NCBI RefSeq assembly: GCF_035920365.1
Contig: NZ_CP109150.1
Span: 6,262,001-6,326,000, forward strand
From: Micromonospora sp. NBC_01740
GTDB taxonomy: Bacteria; Actinomycetota; Actinomycetes; Mycobacteriales; Micromonosporaceae
DNA length: 64,000 nt
Direction: 5' to 3'
Shown here: in pieces, positions 9,226-17,502 of the stretch
How the letters are laid out: every line of letters begins with the position of its first letter
Numbering within the stretch: the first letter of the stretch is position 1
Translations under genes and position numbers: made by a program
Notes under the pieces: generated by a model
The model's database searches: none
What the model saw: the letters and a program-made list of their open reading frames with translations, nothing else
Told to the model about the DNA's origin: nothing

Positions 9226-12200
9226 GTGGCGCAGACTGGCGAGGACCAGGAGCCGCCGCGGCCGGCGTCCTCCAGCGACAGAGCCGACCGGCAGGACATC
9301 CGCCTTGCCGTGGTGATGACTGGTGGAGTCAGCCTGGCGGTGTGGATCAGCGGCGTCACCCTCGAGGTCTCCCGCCTGGCCGCGGCACGCACGGACCCGG
9401 AGTCGCCGTACGCGTCGCTGCTGGATCTGCTCCGGGCGGACGTTCGCGTCGATGTCATCTCGGGCACCTCGGCGGGCGGTCTCAACGGCGCCTTCCTCGC
9501 GCTTGGCCTGGCCAGGGGCGGGGACCTGTCCGTCATGCGGGACCTGTGGCACGAGCACGGCAGCCTGGACCGGTTGTTGCGCGACCCGTTGACGCGCCGT
9601 CCACGATCCTTGCTGAAGGGGGACGACTACTTCCTTCCGAAGGTGCGGGACGCGCTGGAGAAGGTCGTCTCGACCACCGGATCGCCTTCGGCCCGGACCG
9701 ACGATGAACGGGTGCCGATCGAGCTGGTGCTGACCGGGACGCTCTGGCAGGGCAGGTCCACGACGTTCACCGACGACCTGGGTGTCGGGATCACCGAGAC
9801 CGATCACGACGCCACCTTCCGGTTCGCCGACCTCCGGGCCGGCTACCGCGACGGCCGACCGGTCAGTGGGGACCTCGCCGCCGACGCCGTGCTCGACGAG
9901 CTGGCCGCCGCGGCGCGGTGCACGTCGTCGTTCCCGGGTGCCTTCGAGCCGCACTTCGTACGGGTGCGCCCCGGAGATCCCGGCAGCGACCTGCGGTGGG
10001 AGTCCGCGGCGGGTCGATCGAACTTCCGCGACGCGCAGCACGTGGTGGACGGCGGAGTGCTGCTCAACAAGCCGATCCGCCCGGCCCTGGAGGCGGTGTA
10101 CCGGCAGACCGCCGGCTTCCAGGTGCGCCGGGTTCTCGCGTACGTCACCCCGGATCCGGGCGAGCAGCTCTGCCCCTCCCCCGCGGCCGACTCGCCGGCA
10201 GCCCCGCATGCGGACGCCGCCGGCCCGGGGATGCCGCTCCCGTCGGCCCGCGAGGTGCTGCTCGGAGTCCTCACCCGACTGCGGGCCACCGACTCCGTCT
10301 CCCGGGAACTCACCGAGATCCGCGGCCGCAACACCACGGTGCGGATGCGCCGCCGGGCCCGGGACCGGTTCGCGACGGCGATGATCGGCGTCGCCGAGCA
10401 GCTTTCCGACGGGGCGTGGCCGGCGTACCTGGAGGTGCGCGTCGAGAACGCGGCCACCACGATCGCTCCCCTGCTGGCGATGGGACAGCGCGGCCGACCC
10501 GCCGAGCAGTGGAGCGGGCACGAACTGCTCGCCGCGCTTCGGCGACAACGGATGTCGTTCGTCCCCGAGGGCCCCCTCGCGGAAGCGCTCGGGAGAACCG
10601 GAGCCGGCTGGGACTGGGGACAGACCACCGTCCAGCGCCTGGCAGACATGACCGTCGACCTGCTCAAACGATCGGTGTGGCTGGCCCACCTCGGTACGCC
10701 GGAGCGAACGAGGATCGTGCGCTGCCGCGAACAGGCAGCCGCCACCCTGGAGGAGATCCACGCAGACCGCACCGACCTCAACCGCTACTGGTCGGCCGCG
10801 CCAACGGGACCGGCGCGGTACGGCATCGATCCGATGCCCAGGCGCCGGGGCTCGCTGAACCGGACGGCCGACAACCTGCCCGAGCTCGAACGCTGGCTCG
10901 CCGCCGCGTTGACGGCGTGGGACGCCCTGCCCGTCCCCGGTGACGGCGTGCGACGAGCCCGACTTCACCGGCAGGCGCTCGAACTGGCCCGGAGCCTTCG
11001 CGAGGTCGCCCCCGCCCTGCGGACGGTCAGCGAGGCAGGCAACGACGTGCTCGATCCGGATGGCGAGTGGACGGGGCGGCTCACCGCACTCCACCGGTTC
11101 CTCGTCCCGATGCGGTCCGCCGACGAGACCGTCCTGCGGAACATGTTGCGGCTCGACGTCGTACAGCTCGCCTTCACCAGCGCCAGTCAGGACCCGGAGC
11201 AGGAGGTGGAGCTCGCCAAGGTCTCCTCGCTGCACCCGGACCTGCTGACCGGCATCCAGCTGCACCACTTCGGCGCCTTCTACCGCGGCTCGTGGCGCCT
11301 CAACGACTGGTTGCACGGCCGAATGGACGCGGTCGAACAGCTCATCCGGATCCTGCTGGCGCCGGAGCGACTACGGCAGTGTCTGCTGGCACCCGGATCA
11401 GCGACCTGTGCCGGGCCACGGCCGGCCCAGGCCGAGGCGGTGGACCGGCTGATGGAGGCGTTCGAGCGGTGCGCGGTCCCCGACCGGTCGCCCGACCGCG
11501 GATGGCTGGCCGACCAGTGGGCGCGGGACCGCGCGGCGTGCGAACGCGAGGCGCAACAGATCCTCGGCAACGCGGACGCCCGCTCGTTGAGCGCCTGCAC
11601 CAGAGCCATCGCCCGACCGATCCAGACCTCGGTGCTCAGAGAGGACCTGCCCGGCCTCGCCGCCGCGGTACGCGCCGAGGGCACCGATCGGGCCAGGACG
11701 AGCACCGCCTGGCTGGCGTCCTTCGACGCCGCCGACCTGAAGGCCGGCCGGGAGATGCCGGCCCAGGATCTGTGGCGGCTGTGGGACGAGGCAGCCCAGA
11801 TCGGCGGCGAACGCATCGATGGTGACGTCGGCAGCGACACTTTTGCCCGAACCACGTCGCACACCGCCACCGTCCTCGCCAACGTCGCCGGCGACACGGC
11901 GCGCACCAGGCCACTGGCCGTGGTGCTCTCCGCCTTCCGCGGCTACGCACTCGCCGTCTGGGCGATGGTGGCCCTGCTCACCCGCCGCAGCGCGATGGGC
12001 ACGCGGGCAGTGGAGATCGCCGTCGCGGCCGGCGCTGTGCTGCTGGCCGTATCCCTGCTGGTGCCCGCAGTGCCGATCGCGCTGGCCCTGCTCGCGGTCC
12101 TCCTGCTACTGGCCGGGTTCTCGGCCGCCGCCCTGCTCTCGCCCCGGACCAGGCCGGTCGGTCTGCGCCTGGTCGCAGCGGCGCTCGTCGTGCTGCTCGC

Positions 12201-12357
12201 ACTGGGCGGAGTTCTCTGGTGGGACTGGTACCGCAACGGCACGGCGTTGATCTGGAGCCTGTCGATCAAGCTCGGGGTCACGCTCCTCATCGTCCTGCTC
12301 GGCTGGTGGGTCGCCCGCGCCCAGCCCCGGCGCTCCGGCCGCAGCACCCGCAGGTAG
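9226..12357 (+). CDS. Patatin-like phospholipase-domain membrane protein (DUF3376-type)
   Basis: The reading frame is open from 9121, but GTG 9226 is preferred because the upstream residues look non-coding and the conserved patatin core starts soon after; the product is then about 1,043 residues. The oxyanion segment GGVSLAVWISGV, the nucleophile motif GTSAGG and the catalytic-dyad DGG in VVDGGVLLNKP are all present, so the lipid acyl hydrolase site is intact. A long helical middle region resembles the patatin-related/DUF3376 family of actinobacteria. About four membrane helices crowd the last 150 residues, which suggests a C-terminal membrane anchor with the enzyme in the cytoplasm. Substrate is unknown; membrane phospholipid is likely. 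Confidence 0.8.
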   Translation: MAQTGEDQEPPRPASSSDRADRQDIRLAVVMTGGVSLAVWISGVTLEVSRLAAARTDPESPYASLLDLLRADVRVDVISGTSAGGLNGAFLALGLARGGDLSVMRDLWHEHGSLDRLLRDPLTRRPRSLLKGDDYFLPKVRDALEKVVSTTGSPSARTDDERVPIELVLTGTLWQGRSTTFTDDLGVGITETDHDATFRFADLRAGYRDGRPVSGDLAADAVLDELAAAARCTSSFPGAFEPHFVRVRPGDPGSDLRWESAAGRSNFRDAQHVVDGGVLLNKPIRPALEAVYRQTAGFQVRRVLAYVTPDPGEQLCPSPAADSPAAPHADAAGPGMPLPSAREVLLGVLTRLRATDSVSRELTEIRGRNTTVRMRRRARDRFATAMIGVAEQLSDGAWPAYLEVRVENAATTIAPLLAMGQRGRPAEQWSGHELLAALRRQRMSFVPEGPLAEALGRTGAGWDWGQTTVQRLADMTVDLLKRSVWLAHLGTPERTRIVRCREQAAATLEEIHADRTDLNRYWSAAPTGPARYGIDPMPRRRGSLNRTADNLPELERWLAAALTAWDALPVPGDGVRRARLHRQALELARSLREVAPALRTVSEAGNDVLDPDGEWTGRLTALHRFLVPMRSADETVLRNMLRLDVVQLAFTSASQDPEQEVELAKVSSLHPDLLTGIQLHHFGAFYRGSWRLNDWLHGRMDAVEQLIRILLAPERLRQCLLAPGSATCAGPRPAQAEAVDRLMEAFERCAVPDRSPDRGWLADQWARDRAACEREAQQILGNADARSLSACTRAIARPIQTSVLREDLPGLAAAVRAEGTDRARTSTAWLASFDAADLKAGREMPAQDLWRLWDEAAQIGGERIDGDVGSDTFARTTSHTATVLANVAGDTARTRPLAVVLSAFRGYALAVWAMVALLTRRSAMGTRAVEIAVAAGAVLLAVSLLVPAVPIALALLAVLLLLAGFSAAALLSPRTRPVGLRLVAAALVVLLALGGVLWWDWYRNGTALIWSLSIKLGVTLLIVLLGWWVARAQPRRSGRSTRR

Positions 12358-12465
12358 GGCCGGCGGCCGGCTCCATACGGTACGCATCAGCACCACCTCC
12401 GGCAGCCGGGAAGTCGTCCACCAACGCATCGGCTGGACCCGGACCTACCGCTCGGGATGCCCGAC

Positions 12466-12493
12466 TTGTCATGTCAGAGGCGTTGGGCATAGT
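12466..12493 (+). promoter_or_regulatory. Predicted promoter of the small secreted protein gene
   Basis: TTGTCA (12466-12471) and CATAGT (12488-12493) are separated by 16 bases and lie about 37 bases before the ATG. This is a by-eye sigma-70-type match only. Confidence 0.35.
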
Positions 12494-12529
12494 CGATGCC
12501 TCGCAAGGCACCCGATCGAGAGGAAGCGC

Positions 12530-12826
12530 ATGAGGCGTAACGTTGTACGCGTGCTGGCGGTCATGGCCGTCGTCGCCGCGGGATCGGCGGTGGTGTCCGC
12601 GCCGGCCGCCGCCAGCGACAGCCCTGGTGACATCTGCGTGACCAACCAGACCACCTGGCTGCGCGACCAGCCCTGGGGCAGCACGCTACGCACCCTGAGC
12701 CCCGGGCGAGGCTTCCGCGTTCACTCGATCTACGGCGGCAGTGACATCCAGACCTGGTACTACGGCCACGGGGCCGAGGCGCCGGGGCAGGACGGCTGGA
12801 TCCCGGCCGCCAACTGCAACTGGTAG
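12530..12826 (+). CDS. Small secreted protein, SH3-like
   Basis: The 98-residue product begins with a classic Sec signal peptide: MRRNVVR, a hydrophobic core, then cleavage after an Ala-rich AAA near residue 28. The mature part of about 70 residues contains two cysteines and a WLRDQPWGSTLRTLSPG segment that resembles bacterial SH3 repeats, which usually bind cell-wall or surface ligands. The ATG has AGAGGAAGCG upstream, an excellent site. It stands alone, with a strong terminator 20 bases after its stop. Function is not known. Confidence 0.8.
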   Translation: MRRNVVRVLAVMAVVAAGSAVVSAPAAASDSPGDICVTNQTTWLRDQPWGSTLRTLSPGRGFRVHSIYGGSDIQTWYYGHGAEAPGQDGWIPAANCNW

Positions 12827-12845
12827 ACCGGAGCCGCTCCACCAC

Positions 12846-12873
12846 CATGGCGCCGGCTCCGGCCGGCGCCATG
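12846..12873 (+). terminator. Hairpin terminator
   Basis: CATGGCGCCGG (12846-12856) and CCGGCGCCATG (12863-12873) pair perfectly over 11 bp with a 6-base loop, 19 bases after the stop of the small secreted protein gene. Confidence 0.75.
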
Positions 12874-13600
12874 CGGCTGCGGCCGACAGTCAGTCGCAGC
12901 GATTGCCGTTCGGGCTGCTGGCGCCGGGTTCGCCGCGGTCGCTGCCGGAACCTCCCGGGGCACGCACCGATGTCTCCGCCATCCGAGGCTGGTGCCTCGT
13001 CTCAGAACGTTGATCGGGTGACCGCTGGCGCAACCGGCGCTTCGGACCGAGATCCGGATTCGCGACGAACTCCAACGCTCCGCCCTGGTGTCCGTCGGCG
13101 GAGGATCCGCACGTGCGACGCTGTCGAGCTGATGTCGCAGACGACTCGCCGCCGGCCGGTGCGCGGTGGCCCAGACGGCGCCTGATGTCACAGACGACTC
13201 AGCTCGACAGCGTCGTCCGACCCTCCCGCCCGCGGACCGGCTCGGCGGCCACCACCGCCGCACGCAGCATGGACCAGCTCTCCATCGATGAACATCTTGA
13301 CGAAGGCGCCGTCGTCCCTGATAGTCGGGCGACCGAACCGGTGATCGCGGTCACGGATCATCGCTCGCCCTCGACAGGAGACCAGTTGACGGCACGTCCC
13401 CCTGCGGCTGCTCGCGGTCGCCCTCCCCGCCGCGGTCGACGGGCTCTTCGCCGCGAGCACGCCGGCACGGTCGATGTAGTGACCGACCTCGGCAACGCGT
13501 ACGACACCAGCAACGTCGGGGACCGGATCGGCACGGGCCGGTTCATCCCCGGCGTTTCACGCTACCGACCGGCCGCACCCCACCCACCGACGGAGAAAAC
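12874..13600. other. 727-base stretch without a supportable gene
   Basis: Open frames exist on both strands, but their amino-acid runs are Arg/Pro/Ala-rich shadows. Only one short minus-strand segment near 13275-13360 (FGRPTIRDDGAFVKMF) and one plus-strand segment near 13475-13570 look protein-like, and neither has a credible start and stop context. They may be remnants of a decayed gene. The stretch also contains the compound repeat at 13116-13215. Confidence 0.5.
13116..13215. repeat. Compound repeat: 17-bp inverted repeat enclosing two 18-bp direct repeats
   Basis: Bases 13116-13132 (CGACGCTGTCGAGCTGA) are perfectly complementary to 13199-13215. Overlapping the inner edges, TGATGTCGCAGACGACTC (13130-13147) recurs at 13183-13200 with one mismatch, so the 100-base unit has both inverted and direct symmetry. 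It could be a REP-like or miniature mobile element, or a folded RNA. No transposase is associated. Confidence 0.6.
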
Positions 13601-14428
13601 GTGATCACGAGAAGAAGCCTGCTCGTCGCCGCCGGCGCCGCCGCGGCCGCCGCCGGGCCGTTGGCCCGCCCCGTCTCCGCCGCGCTGCCCCAGGTCGACA
13701 TGGAGGCGCTCATCAAGGCCGCCCAGATCGATCCGCGCCGGGCGGACACCGCCATCACGACAGGCGCCAAGGACAGCGTCCTGCTGGTCGAGCGCGCCCT
13801 ACAGGCCAGAGGACACCTGTCGGCCACCTACGTGGACGGACACTTCGGCACCAGCACGATCGCCGCATATGCGGCGTACCAACGGTCCCTCGGCTATACC
13901 GGCCTCGACGCGACCGGCCTGCCCGGCCCGTCGTCGCTGCGGCTGCTGGGCGAGGGGCGCTACACCGTGGTCAAGGCGATCTCGCCCGGCACCGTGGTGA
14001 GCCTGCGTGACGTACGCGTCAACACCCGTACCAGATCCATGCTCCTCGAGGCCGAACGCCTGCTCGGGCGTCAACTCACCATCACGCAGGGGTCCTACAA
14101 CACCGGCGTGGGCGCGTCGGCGGGCACCCACGACGGCGGTGGCGCCCTCGACCTCTCCGTGAACGGCCTGTCGTCGGCCACCCGAACCGAGGTGCTGCGC
14201 CGTCTGCGCACGGTCGGGTTCGCCGCCTGGCTGCGTACGCCGTCCCAGGGCGACTGGCCGTACCACATCCACGCCATCGCGCTGGCGGACACCGACCAGT
14301 CGACCGGCGCGCAGCACCAGGCCGGCGACTACTACCTCGGCCTCAACGGCCTGGCGAATCGCGGGCGCGACGACGGTCCTGCGGTCAGCCCCAAGCGGAC
14401 CTGGGAGGAATACCAACGGACGCTCTGA
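13601..14428 (+). CDS. Exported peptidoglycan-binding protein with an M15-like peptidase domain
   Basis: The 275-residue product starts with MITRRSLLVAAGAAAAAAG, a twin-arginine-like signal. A peptidoglycan-binding domain follows at about 60-120 (VERALQARGHLSATYVDGHF, then FGTSTIAAYAAYQ). The C-terminal part contains GTHDGGGALDLS and WPYHIHAIAL, a pattern that matches the zinc ligands (His, Asp, His) of M15/VanX-like D-Ala-D-Ala peptidases. It probably acts on the cell wall outside the membrane. Translation starts at GTG 13601 with CGGAGAAAAC just upstream. It precedes a secreted nuclease-like gene, with a small hairpin between them. Confidence 0.75.
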   Translation: MITRRSLLVAAGAAAAAAGPLARPVSAALPQVDMEALIKAAQIDPRRADTAITTGAKDSVLLVERALQARGHLSATYVDGHFGTSTIAAYAAYQRSLGYTGLDATGLPGPSSLRLLGEGRYTVVKAISPGTVVSLRDVRVNTRTRSMLLEAERLLGRQLTITQGSYNTGVGASAGTHDGGGALDLSVNGLSSATRTEVLRRLRTVGFAAWLRTPSQGDWPYHIHAIALADTDQSTGAQHQAGDYYLGLNGLANRGRDDGPAVSPKRTWEEYQRTL

Positions 14429-14436
14429 CAGTGGCG

Positions 14437-14458
14437 AGCGCCGAGCCTCATCGGCGCT
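14437..14458 (+). terminator. Small hairpin between two exported-protein genes
   Basis: AGCGCCGA (14437-14444) pairs with TCGGCGCT (14451-14458) nine bases after the stop of the M15-like gene. It is short and may only be a weak terminator or processing site. Confidence 0.45.
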
Positions 14459-14500
14459 GGCGCAGTTGCGCCGAGTGTCTCCATCCGATCAGGAGGAAAG

Positions 14501-15463
14501 TTGTCCATCCGTAACAGCCGCCTCGTACGCGGCGCCGTCGCCGTGCTCACCACGGCCCTCACGACCGCGGCGGTCGGCCTCACCGGCGCCACCGCCGCCC
14601 AGGCCGCCGTGAACACCTCGCCGAGCCATCTGGTGGTCTACAACAACAACATCGAGAACTGGCTGCCGAGCTCCTGCGCCGACGGCCACATCTGGGACCG
14701 GCTGATCACCTACCTCAAGGGCCGCCCACTGAGCCCGGACATCTTCACCGTGCAGCAGGTCTCGAACCAGACGCAGCTCAACACCCTGACCAAGCGCCTC
14801 TCGGACGAACTGCCCGGCACCTACGCCGGACAGATCGCGATCGCGAACCCGGGCTCGATGGGCTACACCAGCACCTGCGGCAAGATGAAGAACCAGCAGA
14901 CCAACGCGGTCATCTACCGCTCCGACCGGTTCACCTACGAGGCCGCCACCCGCTGGCGCTCCGACGCCCCCGCGAACTACGACGCGGGCACCGGCGGATG
15001 CCAGAACCTCGAACCCACCAGAAGCAGCCAGGACCGGGTCCACAACATCGGCATCCGGCTGCACGACAACGTCGCCAACCAGGACGTCTCGGTAGCCTCG
15101 ATCCACTGGCCCACCAACACCTGGCACGGCCCCAAGTGCGCGGACGAGAACATCAAGGAGGCCGACGAGGCGATGGGCCGCCTCGGCGGCGACCTCAAGA
15201 TCGTCGCCGGCGACGCCAACGCGGAGCCCGACGACGCGGGATGGTGGAACGACGGCAAGAGCTACGGCTACCGCGACCCGATCGCCGAGAAGTGCGGCAG
15301 CCGCAACTGCTCCTCGGCCTACGACACCCTGAACAGCCGGCGTATCGACTTCCTGCTGGTCAAGAGCGGCAACGGCTTCAGCAACGTCGCCACCGTCACC
15401 GAGTCGATGACCGGCGGGGCGTACTCGGACCACCGCGCCGTCACCGCGTACGTCAAGTACTGA
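14501..15463 (+). CDS. Secreted endonuclease/exonuclease/phosphatase-fold protein
   Basis: The 320-residue product has a Sec signal ending in ATAAQA near residue 35, then an EEP (DNase I-like) fold. The visible motifs are NNIENW, SIHWP, GDANAEP, RIDFLLV and the catalytic SDHRAV near the C-terminus. The metal-binding Glu normally found as QEV is Gln here (VQQV, near residue 86). Six or more cysteines suggest disulfides outside the cell. It could be an extracellular nuclease, a sphingomyelinase-like enzyme or a non-catalytic relative. The start is TTG 14501, chosen because AGGAGG ends 4 bases upstream and the signal peptide begins there. Confidence 0.8.
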   Translation: MSIRNSRLVRGAVAVLTTALTTAAVGLTGATAAQAAVNTSPSHLVVYNNNIENWLPSSCADGHIWDRLITYLKGRPLSPDIFTVQQVSNQTQLNTLTKRLSDELPGTYAGQIAIANPGSMGYTSTCGKMKNQQTNAVIYRSDRFTYEAATRWRSDAPANYDAGTGGCQNLEPTRSSQDRVHNIGIRLHDNVANQDVSVASIHWPTNTWHGPKCADENIKEADEAMGRLGGDLKIVAGDANAEPDDAGWWNDGKSYGYRDPIAEKCGSRNCSSAYDTLNSRRIDFLLVKSGNGFSNVATVTESMTGGAYSDHRAVTAYVKY

Positions 15464-15537
15464 CCGCGTGGGGCGGCGAGGTTGACAGCACAGGCGCGGC
15501 GTCGTCCCGCCCGTGCCCTCGCCGCCCCACCGCGGTC
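15464..15537 (+). terminator. Long hairpin terminator
   Basis: CCGCG-TGGGGCGGCGAGG right after the stop pairs with CCTCGCCGCCCCA-CCGCGG (about 15516-15535) over some 19 bp with a single bulge. It is a strong terminator for the EEP gene. Confidence 0.75.
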
Positions 15538-15585
15538 AGCAGCGACGTGCTGCACTCCCGGCTGCCGCGCGTCCGCGGAAACCCG

Positions 15586-15615
15586 TTGGCGGGCCACGGC
15601 GAGCACCGCTACTCT
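15586..15615 (+). promoter_or_regulatory. Predicted promoter of the leader ORF and hydrolase
   Basis: TTGGCG (15586-15591), an 18-base spacer and TACTCT (15610-15615) give a good sigma-70-type promoter. Transcription would start near 15622, about 30 bases before the leader GTG. Confidence 0.5.
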
Positions 15616-15652
15616 GCCAACGGCCGTGCGAGAGAACGAGGAGGTGGTACCC

Positions 15653-15706
15653 GTGAATGCAGTATCGACATGGGTGCTCCCCTCCGGGGTCACGGTCGGG
15701 CGATAG
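15653..15706 (+). CDS. Putative 17-residue leader peptide
   Basis: GTG 15653 is preceded by a strong GAGGAGGT site and runs to TAG 15706, encoding MNAVSTWVLPSGVTVGR. It lies between a good promoter and the hydrolase gene, and the base-paired region that follows contains the hydrolase ribosome site. That arrangement is typical of translational or transcriptional attenuation. The peptide has no run of a single amino acid, so what it senses is unclear. Confidence 0.45.
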   Translation: MNAVSTWVLPSGVTVGR

Positions 15707-15751
15707 GTCGTCCGGGAGCGCCGCTCACGAGCACTCCCGAAGGGCACGACC
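15706..15751 (+). promoter_or_regulatory. Hairpin enclosing the ribosome site of the hydrolase gene
   Basis: GGTCGT (15706-15711) can pair with ACGACC (15746-15751), and CGGGAG (15713-15718) with CTCCCG (15734-15739). The GAAGGG ribosome site (about 15739-15744) falls between the two stems, and the ATG follows at 15752. The first stem begins at the last base of the leader stop codon, so a ribosome on the leader would block folding. Confidence 0.45.
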
Positions 15752-16483
15752 ATGCGATTCACTTCCGAACAGCGCCTCGACGACGATGTCCTCGAACGTC
15801 AGTTCACCCTCGGTGAGATCCCCGGCATCCTGTGGACGCCGGGATCCGGCTCCGCACCGGCCCCGCTGATTCTGATGGGCCACCCCGGCGGGCTGCACAG
15901 GTTGTACCCCCGACTGATGGCGCGGGCCCGGCACTGCGTGGCGGAGGGCTTCGCCGCAGCCACCCTCGAGCTCCCCTGGAGCGGTGACCGGCCCCGTTCC
16001 GCCGCCGCCGAGGAGACCCGCGCCGACCTGCACCGGGCGCTGGAGGCCGGCGAGCCGGTCGACGACGAGCTCGTTGATCGGCTCGTCCTCCCACTGGTCG
16101 AGAAGTCGGTCCCGGAATGGCGGGCCGCCCTGGACGCCCTCCTTCCGCTGCCCGGGATCGGCGGCCCGGTCGGGTACGCGGGAGGGGTGATCTCCATCGG
16201 CATCCGGCTGGCGGTGGTCGAGCCGCGCATCTCGGCCGCCCTCCTGTTCGCCGGGAGTTTCGTGCCCCGCACCATGTTCGAGGAGGCCCGACAGGTCACC
16301 ATTCCGCTGCAGGTCCTGCTCCAGTGGGACGACGAAGGAAACGACCGGCAGGCGGCCCTGGACCTGTTCGACGCCTTCGGCACCAGGGAGAAGACGCTGC
16401 ACGCCAACATGGGCGGGCACACCGGCGTCCCGCACTTCGAGGGGGACGCCGGGAACCAGTTCTTCGCCCGGCACCTGAGGTGA
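15752..16483 (+). CDS. Alpha/beta-hydrolase fold protein lacking the usual nucleophile serine
   Basis: The 243-residue product has an alpha/beta-hydrolase outline: LILMGHPGG after strand 3, a helical cap region and a terminal MGGHTGVPHF that supplies the expected His. At the nucleophile elbow, where relatives read like GxSMG, the sequence is GYAGGVISIG (residues 141-150), so no serine occupies the elbow position. It may be inactive, use the nearby Ser148, or act as a binding protein. The ATG is fixed by GAAGGG seven bases upstream inside a hairpin. It is expressed from the promoter at 15586 behind the leader ORF and is convergent with the M23 peptidase gene. Confidence 0.7.
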   Translation: MRFTSEQRLDDDVLERQFTLGEIPGILWTPGSGSAPAPLILMGHPGGLHRLYPRLMARARHCVAEGFAAATLELPWSGDRPRSAAAEETRADLHRALEAGEPVDDELVDRLVLPLVEKSVPEWRAALDALLPLPGIGGPVGYAGGVISIGIRLAVVEPRISAALLFAGSFVPRTMFEEARQVTIPLQVLLQWDDEGNDRQAALDLFDAFGTREKTLHANMGGHTGVPHFEGDAGNQFFARHLR

Positions 16484-16533
16484 GGCCGCGCCGTCAGACC
16501 GCGCAGGCGTCTCCGAGGCCACCGCCGGGTGGA

Positions 16534-17340
16534 TCAGGCAGGCACGGTCCCGTTGAGGTACGCGTTGATCTGGTCGATCTCCAGTGCGTTGAAGACCTCA
16601 GGCTGGGCGGCGGCCTGGTTCGAGTTGATGATCCGCTTGAACAGGTTGTAGTGCGCCATCGACCGCAGACCGATGACCCGGTTGGGGGTGACCAGGTAAC
16701 CGGTGCCGCCGGTGCTCCAGATGAGGTACATCAGTCCATCCTTAGTGACGATCTCAGGGGGAGTTCCGGGCGCCCCGGCGTATGGGGCACCCGTCAGAAC
16801 CGACTCGGGGTTAACGCGCTGACCGTTCGGCTGGAAGATCTCGAGATGCAGGTGCGGGCCGGTGGAGTGGCCGGTGGATCCGACGTTGCCGATGTGCTGC
16901 CCGGCGGCGACCTGCACGCCCGTCCCGACTCGGGGAGCCTCCCGCATGTGCCCGTAGACACTCCGCCAACCATCGGCGTGCGTGATGGTGGCGTTGTGCC
17001 CAAGGCCGCCCGCGCTGTACGACACGCTGGTCACGGTGCCCGCCGCGATCGCACGGATCGGATAGCCGAGGATTCCCGAGTAGCTGTAGTCCGTGCCGTT
17101 GTGCATCCTGGACACGCCGGTGATCGGGTCTGTCCGCATCCCGTACGAGGATGTGATCGGCACCCACTTGTCGAACGGCCGGTTCCATCGCGGCGTCGCG
17201 CCGTACGCGGCTTCCGCGAGCCACGCCTCCGGAATGATGCCGGCTGCCAGTGTGGCGGTGACCAGACCAAGCAGATGGCGGCGGCCGATGCGACGCGACT
17301 CCGCCCCGTCGCCCGGCAGTGTTTCGTCGAGTGTCCGCAT
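16534..17340 (-). CDS. Exported M23-family metallopeptidase
   Basis: With ATG 17340 the product is 268 residues and starts MRTLDETLPGDGAESRRIGRRHLLG, a twin-arginine-type export signal. The M23 (lysostaphin/LytM) domain spans about 60-190 with zinc ligands in RMHNGTDYS and HLHLEIF. It should cleave peptidoglycan cross-links outside the membrane. An extra C-terminal segment of about 75 residues (YLIWSTGGTGYLV and the helical tail) may bind a ligand. The frame remains open to 17490, but the Arg-rich upstream part is the transcribed leader. AAGGGG lies before the ATG. A well-formed promoter about 155 bases upstream gives a long, foldable 5' UTR. Confidence 0.85.
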   Translation of the reverse strand: MRTLDETLPGDGAESRRIGRRHLLGLVTATLAAGIIPEAWLAEAAYGATPRWNRPFDKWVPITSSYGMRTDPITGVSRMHNGTDYSYSGILGYPIRAIAAGTVTSVSYSAGGLGHNATITHADGWRSVYGHMREAPRVGTGVQVAAGQHIGNVGSTGHSTGPHLHLEIFQPNGQRVNPESVLTGAPYAGAPGTPPEIVTKDGLMYLIWSTGGTGYLVTPNRVIGLRSMAHYNLFKRIINSNQAAAQPEVFNALEIDQINAYLNGTVPA

Positions 17341-17393
17341 TCGGCCCCTTGCTCGCGATGAATGACGACCGGAAACACAATCCGCACCGAGGA

Positions 17394-17475
17394 GACCACC
17401 GATTGCGACTTCTGCCCACGTTCGGGTGGTCACTGGTTCGGGACGGGCCGACCAACCCCTTCGGCGGCGAACCAG
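17394..17475 (-). promoter_or_regulatory. Structured 5' UTR of the M23 peptidase gene
   Basis: Two stems can form in the leader RNA: CTGGTTCG with CGAACCAG (17433-17440 with 17468-17475) and GACCACC with GGTGGTC (17394-17400 with 17425-17431). Cell-wall hydrolase genes of actinomycetes are often preceded by c-di-AMP (ydaO) riboswitches, but the conserved ydaO blocks are not recognisable here, so any cis-regulatory RNA would be of another or diverged type. Confidence 0.35.
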
Positions 17476-17502
17476 CGAGCCCGCATGCATCTGGGATCTT
17501 GG

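Noticed and set aside
13188..13460. 90-residue minus-strand ORF
   Set aside because: One short segment looks protein-like, but the rest is low complexity, it runs into the compound repeat and there is no ribosome site.
17341..17496. c-di-AMP (ydaO) riboswitch before the M23 gene
   Set aside because: Context and length fit, but the conserved sequence blocks of that class could not be found by eye; kept only as an unclassified structured leader.
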